A stretch of DNA of 64,000 nucleotides from positions 1 through 64,000 of the forward strand of contig JAJPJL010000068.1 in the NCBI GenBank assembly GCA_021324255.1. Reading direction: 5' to 3'. Source of the stretch: Bacillota bacterium. Its GTDB lineage: Bacteria > Sysuimicrobiota > Sysuimicrobiia > Sysuimicrobiales > Segetimicrobiaceae. The notes beneath the pieces are model-generated. The model was not told the origin of the DNA. It was given only the letters and a program-made list of their open reading frames with translations, and searched no databases. Shown in pieces: positions 43,175 to 51,676 of the stretch. Both the position numbers and the translations under genes were made by a program. Numbering within the stretch: the stretch's first letter is position 1; every line of letters starts with the position of its first letter.

Positions 43175-43681
43175 ATGGTGGGCACGCGCCTCGCAGCGAT
43201 CGCGTGCGCGGTGCTGTTGACCGCATCCCCGGCCGCGGCGCAACAGACGCGCTACCTGGTCGTGCCCGGTGTCGGGATCGGGCCGATCAAGCTCGGTATG
43301 AGCATCGCCACGGTCGCGCAGATGCTCGGCGAGCCGAGGCCGTCGGATGATCTCTTGGAGCCGGGGATCCCCGAGCTCGACGGGACGCACGGATACAGCT
43401 GGCGCGACGGGCACATCTTCGTGGAGACCAACAGAGCGGGCACGGTCTACTACGTCGGCGTGGCGATGCCCGGGGTGGTGACCTCCGAGGGCTTCGGCTA
43501 CGGCACCGACATGGACGAGATCCAGGACCGGCTCGGCGTTCCGTCCCGGACGATACCGGTCGGCAACAGCATCCGCATGATCTACGATGAGCTCGGCGTC
43601 CAGTTTGCAGTGTCGATGCTCATCGGTACGGATCACTACCACAAGGTCGACGCGGTCGGCGTGTTCGCCCCACGGCAGTAG
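43175..43681 (+). CDS. Secreted protein of unknown function
   Basis: A 168-residue protein with a Sec signal peptide (TRLAAIACAVLLTASPAAAQQ, cleavage near residue 22). The mature part holds two similar short units, GIGPIKLGMSIATVAQMLGEP and GYGTDMDEIQDRLGVPS, the pattern of small lipoprotein-like or SmpA/BamE-type beta folds that often recur in exported proteins. GGAGGC precedes ATG 43175. Function unknown. Confidence 0.65.
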   Translation: MVGTRLAAIACAVLLTASPAAAQQTRYLVVPGVGIGPIKLGMSIATVAQMLGEPRPSDDLLEPGIPELDGTHGYSWRDGHIFVETNRAGTVYYVGVAMPGVVTSEGFGYGTDMDEIQDRLGVPSRTIPVGNSIRMIYDELGVQFAVSMLIGTDHYHKVDAVGVFAPRQ

Positions 43682-43828
43682 TCCGGATCAACCCTCCACC
43701 GCCTACCTGAAGACCACCCGGCACCCGCGGCGTGCCCTCCCGCCTGCGCGCGACTCGAGCTTCTTCCGCAACTGCTACCGGCCGGGCTCCCCTGCCGCTA
43801 CTTATGCGGCGGCCGATGGCCGGGTCGC

Positions 43829-44482
43829 TCAAAGGCTGGCGCGGAGCCACTCGATCACGGCGGCGGCGAGCTCGTCGTGACGCTGATCGAAGTAGTGGTT
43901 GCCTCCCTCGAGGAGGCGCACCTCGACGCGGGCGCTCGTGGCCGCGGCCGCGAACTCGTCGCCCCTGGCCCGCCCTTCGAGCGACGCGTCGATCGCGCCC
44001 TGCACCACCAGGATCTGACCGGTCATCGCGGCCGCGGCCTCGAGGCCGGCCTGCCAGATCTCGGGATGGCGCCGCTTCACGGACCCCATCGTGGTCAAGA
44101 TCCAATGGCGGATGCGGTGGTCATCCGACCGCGCCGGGTAGCGGACGATCTTATTGCAGGCGTATCCGTGCCCGAGCACGATCACGGTGCGGGCCCCGAG
44201 GTCGAAGAGCGCGTCGATGCCGGCGCGCAGATCGTGGTGCGCGAGGTCGAAGTCCCGCGGCTCCGCGAGGTCGTGATCCCGCATGTTCAGGGACAGGCAC
44301 GTGTACCCCGCCCCGGCCAAGCGCGGCGGGAGCCACCGCGACGGTCCCCGGTAGAAGTTCCAGGTGAGGCCGTGCACCATGAGCACCTGGGCCGCCGGCG
44401 TCACCGGCGCGGGCGCCCGGTACAGCGCCCCGTCCAGCTCGACGGCGTCCGGCGTTCGCAGCGTGACGAGGTCCGCGAGCAT
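43829..44482 (-). CDS. Alpha/beta hydrolase fold protein lacking the canonical nucleophile
   Basis: A 217-residue alpha/beta hydrolase: oxyanion MVHGLTWNF, a late acid GAIDASL, and a histidine GGNHYF. The nucleophile elbow reads LGHGYACNK, so the serine of GHSxG is replaced by Gly at about residue 106 and the second glycine by Ala. It is therefore either non-catalytic or uses an unusual residue. It is the last gene of the reverse-strand ABC operon, eight bases after the second permease. Confidence 0.75.
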   Translation of the reverse strand: MLADLVTLRTPDAVELDGALYRAPAPVTPAAQVLMVHGLTWNFYRGPSRWLPPRLAGAGYTCLSLNMRDHDLAEPRDFDLAHHDLRAGIDALFDLGARTVIVLGHGYACNKIVRYPARSDDHRIRHWILTTMGSVKRRHPEIWQAGLEAAAAMTGQILVVQGAIDASLEGRARGDEFAAAATSARVEVRLLEGGNHYFDQRHDELAAAVIEWLRASL

Positions 44483-44489
44483 GGCCGCG

Positions 44490-45395
44490 TCAGCCCTTGA
44501 CGGCGCCGCCGAGGAGCCCGCGCATGACGGCCCCGCGGAACACGAGCGCGAGCGCGGCCGGCACCAGCGCGGTCACCAGCCCCGCGCTGTTCATCAGGCC
44601 CCAACTGGGGTTCGTAATCGCGTTGAGCGACTGGGCGAGCACGACCGAGACGGGCCACGCCCGCTCGCTGGCGGTCAGGACGAGCGCGACGATGAAATCC
44701 GACCACGCGGCGATGAAGACAAACGCCCCGGCGGCGAACAGCGAGTTCGTCGACAAGGGCAGCACGATCCGCGCGAAGATCCGCGTCGGGCTGCACCCGT
44801 CGATGGCCGCGGCTTCCTCCAGCTCGATCGGGAACGATCGGTAGAAGCCCTCCAAAATCCAGATCACGAACGGCAGCAGCAATCCGGCGTCCGCGAGAAT
44901 CAGGCCGGACAGCGTATCCAGCAGCCCCAACCGCTGGAGCCCCATGTAGATCGGGATCAGGACGACGATCACGGGAACCATCCGCGAGCCCAACAGGCAA
45001 AAGAGGATCACCCGGCGGCGGGGTGCGGCAACAAAGCGGGTGAGCGAGTACGCCGACACCGAGCCGAACAGCAGGCAGATGACGACGGTGGCCGACGCCA
45101 GCGCGAGGCTGTTCAGGAGCGCGCGGGCAAACGACCGGATCTCCGGATTCTGCTCCGCTTCCTGCCGGTCGCCGCCCGGCAACCGCAGCAGCGTTCGATA
45201 ATGGACGGCGGTGAGGTCCGTGGGGATCCAGCGCGGCGGCCGGGCCAGGAGCTCCCGGTCGGGCGAGAGGCTCGAGATCACCATCCACGCGGGCGGCGCG
45301 AGCAGGTAGAAGAGGCTCAGTGCGAGGAACGCCCCGAGCACGGCATGCCGGAGGCGTGTGGCCGGGCGCCGGCGGCGCCGGGGCGCGCGCGTCAC
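44490..45395 (-). CDS. Carbohydrate-type ABC transporter permease (MalG/UgpE-like)
   Basis: A 301-residue inner-membrane permease with six helices. The N-terminal segment with PPAWMVISSLSPDRELL and the cytoplasmic EAA loop EEAAAIDGCSPTRIFARIVLPL are signatures of the CUT1 MalG group. It overlaps the first permease by four bases, so the two should be made in equal amounts. No ATP-binding subunit lies in this cluster. Confidence 0.92.
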   Translation of the reverse strand: MTRAPRRRRRPATRLRHAVLGAFLALSLFYLLAPPAWMVISSLSPDRELLARPPRWIPTDLTAVHYRTLLRLPGGDRQEAEQNPEIRSFARALLNSLALASATVVICLLFGSVSAYSLTRFVAAPRRRVILFCLLGSRMVPVIVVLIPIYMGLQRLGLLDTLSGLILADAGLLLPFVIWILEGFYRSFPIELEEAAAIDGCSPTRIFARIVLPLSTNSLFAAGAFVFIAAWSDFIVALVLTASERAWPVSVVLAQSLNAITNPSWGLMNSAGLVTALVPAALALVFRGAVMRGLLGGAVKG

Positions 45396-46342
45396 GACGC
45401 CCCCTCCTGGGGCAGCGCGCGCCAGTACCCGAACGTAAGGGCGAGGGTCACGAGCGTCAGCAGGCAGGCCACGGCCGCGGCGGCCCCGAGGTCACCGAAC
45501 TGGAACGCCTTGGCGAACGTGAAGTAGCTCAACACCGTCGTGGCCTGGCCCGGCCCGCCGCTTGTCAGGACGTAGATGATGTCGAACGCCCGCATCGACC
45601 ACACGATGCAGAAGAGGACCGCGACCGCGAGGGCCGGAGCGATGAACGGCATCGTGACGTAGCGAAACCGGGCCCAGGGGCCTGCGCCGTCGAGCGCCGC
45701 GGACTCGTAGTAATCGAGGGGCACGGATCGCAGCGCGGCGTACAAGATGACGACCACGAACGGCACGAGCTTCCACGTGTAGGCGAAGACGACGGCGTGC
45801 ATGGCCGACGCCGGCGTGCTGAGCCAGGCGCGGTACCGGTCGGCGAGGTGCAGCGAGACGAGCAGGCCGTTGAGTGAACCGAAGGTCGGATTGTAGATCC
45901 ACTGCCACATCGAGGCATTGACGATCTCCGGGATGCCCCACGCAAGCACGGCTCCGGCCATGAGGAGGCTGGTGCCGGGCGCATCGCTGTCGAGCAGCAG
46001 GGCGACGCCGAGCCCCGCGGCCGTGGCGGCGGCGACGGAGAGGACGGTGAAGTACAGTGTGTTGCGAAACGCCGCCGCGACGGCGCCGTCCGACAGTACG
46101 AAGCGGTAGTTGGCCCAGCCGGCGAAGCCGCCCGAGCCCGGCGCGCCGATCCGCAGGTCGAGCGTGCTGAGATACGCCACGTACGCGATTGGCGCGAGGG
46201 TAAACGCCGTGATCAGCACGACGCTCGGTACGTTGAGCAGGCGGAGCGGCCCGTCCAGCCGTGCGCGCCGCGGCCGCCGGGACGCCACGACTGCCCGCGC
46301 GCCGGATGCGTTGAGCCCGGCCGGCGGCGCCTGGGACCTCAC
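45392..46342 (-). CDS. Carbohydrate-type ABC transporter permease (MalF/UgpA-like)
   Basis: A 316-residue permease with six to seven helices, TLAPIAYVAYLSTLDLRIG early and the EAA loop YYESAALDGAGPWARFRYVTMPF. These are CUT1 MalF features. It starts in the last codons of the binding-protein gene (GTGA), the usual SBP-MalF-MalG order. Confidence 0.92.
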   Translation of the reverse strand: MRSQAPPAGLNASGARAVVASRRPRRARLDGPLRLLNVPSVVLITAFTLAPIAYVAYLSTLDLRIGAPGSGGFAGWANYRFVLSDGAVAAAFRNTLYFTVLSVAAATAAGLGVALLLDSDAPGTSLLMAGAVLAWGIPEIVNASMWQWIYNPTFGSLNGLLVSLHLADRYRAWLSTPASAMHAVVFAYTWKLVPFVVVILYAALRSVPLDYYESAALDGAGPWARFRYVTMPFIAPALAVAVLFCIVWSMRAFDIIYVLTSGGPGQATTVLSYFTFAKAFQFGDLGAAAAVACLLTLVTLALTFGYWRALPQEGAS

Positions 46343-47649
46343 TTATAGCGGGCCGCGAGCTCCTTTGCCTTCGCCGACCAGGCCTGCGCGCCTTGCTCCA
46401 CCGGGGTGCGGCCGACCAGCATATCCTGCAATACCCCGTTGGCGTCCTGCTCCCACTCGGAGTACCAGACCGCTTGGAACGGCACGATGGCGCTCATTGG
46501 CACCGCGTTCTCGAGGTTCGCCTCGACCTGGGCGGGGTCGGCGCCCCATGACCGTAGCGACGCGGCCACGGTCGGGTCCTTTTCCACGCCGCGGTAGCCC
46601 CAGGTCAACGCGCCCGAGGTGACCCAGGCCTTGGGTGTGACGTAGCTGCCGTCCTTGTCGGTGCCGCCCATGTACTTGACGAAGCGCCACGCCTCGGCCT
46701 TGTGGGCGCTCGCGGCGTTGATGCCGTACAGCCGCGCAAAGCCCGCGGTGCGGTGCAGGGCGGGGGTTGGGGCGAGCTTCGTGACGCCGTACACCTTCGA
46801 CTTATCCTTGTCGTTCGCCTACTGCGGGCCGGCGAAGAAGCTCGTCGACAACATCGTGGCGTAATCGCCGCCCATGAACGCGGTCGCGGACGTGTTGGGA
46901 TCCAGCTCGATTCCGTTGGGATCGGACAGGCCTTCCTTGTACGTCGACACCCACCAGCGCAGCGACGTGAGCGTCACCGGCGTCACATTGAGGCTGTCGT
47001 CCAGCACCCGCCCGCCCCGCGAGGCCGCCATGGCGTTGACGACCCACATGCCGCCCCAGCCGGAAATCTTGACCGGCCACAGCATCGGCGTCTTGCTGAG
47101 GCCTTTGCTCTTGATGGCGCGCGCCTGCTCGGTCCACTCCTCGTAGGTCTTGGGCGGCGCCGCAAACCCCGCGCCCCTGAGCATGCGATCGTTGTAGATC
47201 AACGCGAAGTAGCTCGAAAAGTATGGGAGGCCGTACAACCGGCCCTTGTACGTCATGGAACGCAGCGCCACCGGGAGCATCTGTTGTTTCAGCGCCGCCG
47301 CGCCGTCGTACGCGTCGAGCGGCTGCAGCCACGGCGACCACTGGGCCAGGATCCCGTCCGCGACGTAGAGCACGTCGAACGGCGTCCTGGCGTTCTGCAT
47401 GAGCTGGATCTTTGGGATGTACTCGTTCCCGGGGATGACCTCCATGTCTACCTTGATGTCGGGGTTCGCCGCCTCGAACTGGTTGATGAACTGCTGGACG
47501 GTCTGGACCTGATAGTTCCAGACGATGAACTTGAGGCGCACCGGCTCGGCCGCGGTCCCGCGCCTCCCGAGCAGCCCGGCCACCCCCGCGGCCGCCACCG
47601 CTCCGCCGATGCCCTTCAACACAGCGCGCCGCGTCAACCTCTGCGCCAT
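46339..47649 (-). pseudogene. ABC transporter extracellular sugar-binding protein with an in-frame amber stop
   Basis: The frame from ATG 47649 gives a Tat signal peptide (RLTRRAVLKGIGG) and a solute-binding protein body (LKFIVWNYQVQTVQQFINQFEAANPDIKV). TAG at 46819-46821 interrupts it after about 276 residues. The same frame continues without any shift to 46339, giving the C-terminal lobe (YGINAASAHKAEAWRFVKYM, WSAKAKELAARYK). Joined, they make a normal 436-residue CUT1 binding protein. TAG ends other genes here, so it is a true stop. It is a nonsense mutation, a sequencing or strain artefact, or a recoded site. Confidence 0.8.
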
Positions 47650-47767
47650 CGCGAACCCCCTCGGGCTGAACTGGCGCCGGTACGCAGCGCAAGCAACAGG
47701 CCGCGCAGCGTCCGGCCGATCGGGCCAAAGCGCTTTCTGGGGCGCCGCAGGGATTTCCTTGTGCCGG

Positions 47768-49180
47768 CTACGCGATTGGAGGCCTGTCGTCTGCCCACGG
47801 CGCCGCGGCCTCCCACGCAGCGGCCGCGCGGAGCACCAGCGCGTCCGCGAAACGCGGCCCCACGATCTGAAGCCCGACCGGCAGGCCGGCCTCGGTGCGG
47901 CCGCAGGGCACGCTGGCCGCCGGGTAGCCGACCATGTTCAATGGAAAGGTGAACGCGATCCACCCGAGCCGGCCGACCGGCTTCCCGCCGATCTCGCCGT
48001 ACCCGTCGATGCCGACCGGCAGCGGGGGAGCCGCGAGCGTGGGCGTGAGCAGCAGGTCGAAGCGCGCGAAATAGCGCTGCCAAACGTCATTGAGTGTGCG
48101 GCGGCAGGCCGCGGCCCGCACAAACTCCACCGCGCTCCAAGTCAGGCCCCGCTCGATCCACGGCAGGGTGGATGGATCGAGCTGATCGCGTTGAGCCGGA
48201 AGCAGGTAGCCCCAGCGGGCCGCGGTCGACGCGCTCGACAAGGTTTCAAAGGCGTCCGCGGGATCGCCGAAGCCCGGGGCGGCCTCGTCGACGCGGCACC
48301 CCAGCTCCTCGAAGCGCGCCGCGGCGGCTCCTGTGATCCGCCGGATTTCGGGATCGACGGCGGCGTATCCCCAGTCCGGGGTCCATCCCACCCGCAGGCC
48401 TCTCACCGCCCCGCCGCAGGCCGCGGCGTACTCGGTGCCGTCGGCGGGGAGAGAGCTTGGATCCCGCGGATCGGGACCGCTGATCGCATCGAGCAGGAGG
48501 GCCGCATCCCGGACCGACCGCGCCATCGGGCCGGTGTGCAGCATGATCTCCAATCCGCCGAACAGCGGCGCCTGCGCCACGCGCCCGAGCGTGGGCTTGA
48601 AGCCGACGATCCCGCAGCAACTCGCGGGGATGCGGATGGATCCGCCGCCGTCGGTGCCCACGGCGAGCGGCCCCAGCCCGGCGGCGACGGCCGCGGCCGC
48701 GCCGCCGCTGCTCCCGCCCGGCGTGTGCGAGGGGCGCCACGGATTGCGGCTTGGCCCGAAGATGCGATTGTCGGTCACAGCCTTGTGCCCGAACTCGCAG
48801 GTGTTGGTCTTGCCGAGGATGACGGCGCCGGCGCGCCGGAGCCGGGTCACGACCGGAGCGTCCCCCGCGGGCACGTAGTCGCTGAAGACGCGCGACCCGA
48901 GGGTCGTCCGCACGCCGGCGGTCTCGATGAGATCTTTGACCGAGACGGGAACGCCGTGGAGCGGCCCCACGGCATCGCCGCGTATCAGGGCCGCCTCGGC
49001 TGCCCGCGCGTCCGCACGGGCCTGATCCGCCGTTACGGTGCAAAAGGCATTCAGCTCGGGGTTCAGGCGTTCGATGCGGGCGAGGATGTCATCGACGATC
49101 TCGACGGGAGACACCCGCCGGGTGCGGATCGCCGCCGCCATCTCCGCCGCCGGCATATAGCACACAGCCGAATCGCTCAT
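47768..49180 (-). CDS. Amidase (amidase signature family)
   Basis: A 470-residue amidase-signature hydrolase with the Ser-cisSer-Lys triad: Lys in VSVKDLIETAG, the Gly/Ser-rich block GGSSGGAAAAVAAG with the cis-Ser, and the nucleophile Ser in GGSIRIPAS. Relatives include GatA, AtzF and general amidases; no gatB/C is adjacent, so it is probably a catabolic amidase. ATG 49180 is the start before the conserved MPAAEMAAAI. It heads the reverse-strand run with the ABC importer 118 bp downstream, hinting that the imported compound is an amide. Confidence 0.87.
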   Translation of the reverse strand: MSDSAVCYMPAAEMAAAIRTRRVSPVEIVDDILARIERLNPELNAFCTVTADQARADARAAEAALIRGDAVGPLHGVPVSVKDLIETAGVRTTLGSRVFSDYVPAGDAPVVTRLRRAGAVILGKTNTCEFGHKAVTDNRIFGPSRNPWRPSHTPGGSSGGAAAAVAAGLGPLAVGTDGGGSIRIPASCCGIVGFKPTLGRVAQAPLFGGLEIMLHTGPMARSVRDAALLLDAISGPDPRDPSSLPADGTEYAAACGGAVRGLRVGWTPDWGYAAVDPEIRRITGAAAARFEELGCRVDEAAPGFGDPADAFETLSSASTAARWGYLLPAQRDQLDPSTLPWIERGLTWSAVEFVRAAACRRTLNDVWQRYFARFDLLLTPTLAAPPLPVGIDGYGEIGGKPVGRLGWIAFTFPLNMVGYPAASVPCGRTEAGLPVGLQIVGPRFADALVLRAAAAWEAAAPWADDRPPIA

Positions 49181-49447
49181 GGAGCAGAGTGTTCGCCGCG
49201 CCCCGCCGCGCTCCCGCGCGGGTGGGCCGGGCGAGGTCCGGCCGGGCCGGCGTGATGCCGCTGGCGGTTGTGGGAACAAACGGCCCGGAGTCGGCGCTAG
49301 GTTGCCTATCGGAGCCGCGCCGGCCGCGAGGATCATGTCATGGCCCCGTCATCGGGAGGCGCTACGGTAGCGATGCCGGTGCCGCGATGGACCGAGACGC
49401 CGGTTGTCGCGGTGCGCCGGCGGCATCGCCAAGGAGGGATCGGGAGC

Positions 49448-50113
49448 ATGGCACACGATGATGTGAGGCGGCGCGGGATGGTGGTGCGCGGGCGCCTGGC
49501 CGCTGCCGTCGTGGCCGGGTGGTGCCTTGCGGTCGGCGCGTGGCCCGCGCCGTCGCCGGCGGCCGCGCCGGTCGAGCGGTTCGTGATCGTGCCGGCGGCC
49601 TCCACGGTGACCTATCGCGTCGGGGAGACGTTTGTGACCGGGAACCGCTACAACCTGGCCGTCGGTACGACGCACGACGTGCAGGGCGAGGCGTACGTCG
49701 ATCGCGTGCACCCCGCGAACAGCCGCATCGGGCCGGTCACGGTGAACATCAGCACGTTTCAGTCGGACAAGCGGCGCCGCGACCAGGCCATCCGGGATCA
49801 CTGGCTGGAGTCCGCGAAGTACCCGACGGCGGTGTTTACCCCGGCCGGGATCCGCGGGCTTCCCGCGACCTACCGGGACGGGCAGGACGTGGCGGTCGAG
49901 ATCCCGGGAACGCTCCGGGTGCGCGACGTCGCCAAGCCGGTGACGTTTGCCGGCACCGTCAAGCTGTCCGGCAACACGTTGACCGGAAAACTGCAGACGA
50001 CCATCCAGATGACGGACTTCGGATTCGAGCCACCGTCGATCCTCGGCGTGCTCAAGGCGGAGAACAAGGCGCAGCTCGAGCTGGATTTCACCGCCGAGGC
50101 GCCGCAAGGTTGA
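49448..50113 (+). CDS. YceI family protein
   Basis: A 221-residue exported protein. A basic start and hydrophobic core (LAAAVVAGWCLAVGAW) form a signal peptide, and the rest is the YceI lipocalin-like barrel: STVTYRVGETFVTG, VNISTFQSDKRRRDQAIRDHWL, YPTAVFTPAG and GTLRVRDVAKPVTF. YceI proteins bind isoprenoid or other lipophilic molecules. AAGGAGGG lies upstream of ATG 49448; ATG 49478 is an alternative. It is divergent from the amidase gene; the 267-bp gap holds nothing recognised. Confidence 0.85.
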   Translation: MAHDDVRRRGMVVRGRLAAAVVAGWCLAVGAWPAPSPAAAPVERFVIVPAASTVTYRVGETFVTGNRYNLAVGTTHDVQGEAYVDRVHPANSRIGPVTVNISTFQSDKRRRDQAIRDHWLESAKYPTAVFTPAGIRGLPATYRDGQDVAVEIPGTLRVRDVAKPVTFAGTVKLSGNTLTGKLQTTIQMTDFGFEPPSILGVLKAENKAQLELDFTAEAPQG

Positions 50114-50252
50114 CTGCGTAGCGCTAGGTAGCTCGATCGCGAGCGCTGGCCCGGCGCACGGGCGTCCCCGCGCGCCCGCCAAGGTCCCGCGGGGGCCGCC
50201 GGCGAATGGCCATCTACTGGTACGCCGATCGCCGGGAGGCCCGAAGGCGGAG

Positions 50253-51476
50253 TTGCGGATTCAGGACGCCGGAGCCGCGGTGTTCCGGCGCGAGGGCGGG
50301 AGCGCGGCCGCGGATCCGCGCGCGCTCCTCCGGGCAAACAACGCGCTGCAGATCCTGTCGAACGCCGCGTGGTACGCGGCGGCGCCGTTCATCCCCCTGT
50401 ACCTCGTGTCGCAGGGCGCAGCCATCGCGACCATCGGCATGATCATCGGGTGCTCGGGCGTCCTGCCGCTCCTCGTGTCGCTCTACGCCGGCGCGCTGTC
50501 GGACGAGCGCGGGCCGGTGCCCGTCGCGCAGGCCTCCGTCCTCTTGTTCGCCCTCGCCGGCGCGCTCCTCACCGCGGTGCAATCGGTGTGGGCCGTGGCC
50601 GTCGCGTACACGCTCATGGCCGTCGGCAACATCGGCTTCGCCGTCGCCCCGCAGGCGATCGTGGCCGCGGCCAGCACCCCCGCGACGCGCGTGCGGAATT
50701 ACGGCTATTACTCGTTCTGGAACTCCGCCGGCGCCGTGGTCGGCCCGATGCTCGGCGGGGCCGTCGTCGGCCACGTCGGGTACCGGGCCGCGTTCGCGCT
50801 CGTGTGGATCTTGATGCTACCGTCGTTCTGGGCCACCGCATCGATGCACGTCCCGCCCGCGACGTCGCGCCACGCCTCGTTCGCCACGGCGCACCGGCTC
50901 GTGGGCGCGATCATCGGGCAGCGGGGCATTCCCGGCGTGCTGTTCATCTCGTTCATGATGGTATGGGCGCAGCAACTCCAACAGTCGTTCTATCCGATCT
51001 ACCTCCACAAAGTCGGGCTCTCCACGGAGCTCATCGGCGTCCTCGTCGCATCCGTGAGCCTCAGCTCGATGCTCGTACGCGCGGTGCTGTCGCGCGGCGT
51101 GGAGCAGTTCGGATATCGCCGCCTGCTCCTCGGCGCGACCGCGCTCGTGGCGCTCGCGATTGGAGCGATCCCGCTGTTCCATCGATTCTGGGCGCTCGTC
51201 GTGCTCTCGGGCCTCATCGGCGCGAGCCTCGGCGTCACGCAGCCGCTGAGCATGAGCCTCATGGTGGAATCGGTGGCATCGCAGTTTTGGGGGGTGGCCT
51301 TCGGCATCCGGCAGGGCGTTCAGCGCATCGCCTCGATTACGAGCCCCGTCGTGTTGGGCGTCGTGATCACGATGTCCGGCATCGAGGCCGCGTTTTTCCT
51401 GGGCGGCGGCACCATCCTGGCGACCATCCCGATCATGGCCGGCGTCACCCGCCACCTTCGCGATCCGCACGGCTGA
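50253..51476 (+). CDS. Major facilitator superfamily transporter
   Basis: A 407-residue, 12-helix MFS protein. It has the motif A-like loop YAGALSDERGPVPV after helix 2, GYYSFWNSAGAVVGPMLGG in helix 5, and a repeat of the fold in the second half (LVRAVLSRGVEQFGYRR). It resembles DHA1-type exporters or solute uptake carriers. TTG 50253 with an AAGGCGGA site is the start. It is first in the run leading to the ThDP enzyme, CoA lyase and amidohydrolase, so uptake of their substrate is plausible. Confidence 0.8.
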   Translation: MRIQDAGAAVFRREGGSAAADPRALLRANNALQILSNAAWYAAAPFIPLYLVSQGAAIATIGMIIGCSGVLPLLVSLYAGALSDERGPVPVAQASVLLFALAGALLTAVQSVWAVAVAYTLMAVGNIGFAVAPQAIVAAASTPATRVRNYGYYSFWNSAGAVVGPMLGGAVVGHVGYRAAFALVWILMLPSFWATASMHVPPATSRHASFATAHRLVGAIIGQRGIPGVLFISFMMVWAQQLQQSFYPIYLHKVGLSTELIGVLVASVSLSSMLVRAVLSRGVEQFGYRRLLLGATALVALAIGAIPLFHRFWALVVLSGLIGASLGVTQPLSMSLMVESVASQFWGVAFGIRQGVQRIASITSPVVLGVVITMSGIEAAFFLGGGTILATIPIMAGVTRHLRDPHG

Positions 51477-51676
51477 GCCGGCGCGGCGGCGGCGCTCGGC
51501 CCGGGGGCCCCGGTGTTGGAGGAGAAACTGGGCGTTGGTCGGAAGAGCGACTCGCGCCCAGGCCGTCCCGGTATCATCCTTCGCCACGCGCGCGCGAGCT
51601 GGAGCCGCGGGTCGCGAACCGCCGGGGCGACCAGGCGTTGTGGAAGAAGGACGTCGCGGACCCGAGGCGGTGACGC

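Noticed and set aside
46819-47649. A short, complete 276-residue binding protein
   Set aside because: The same frame resumes immediately after the TAG with the missing C-terminal lobe and keeps the overlap with the permease, so it is an interrupted full-length gene.
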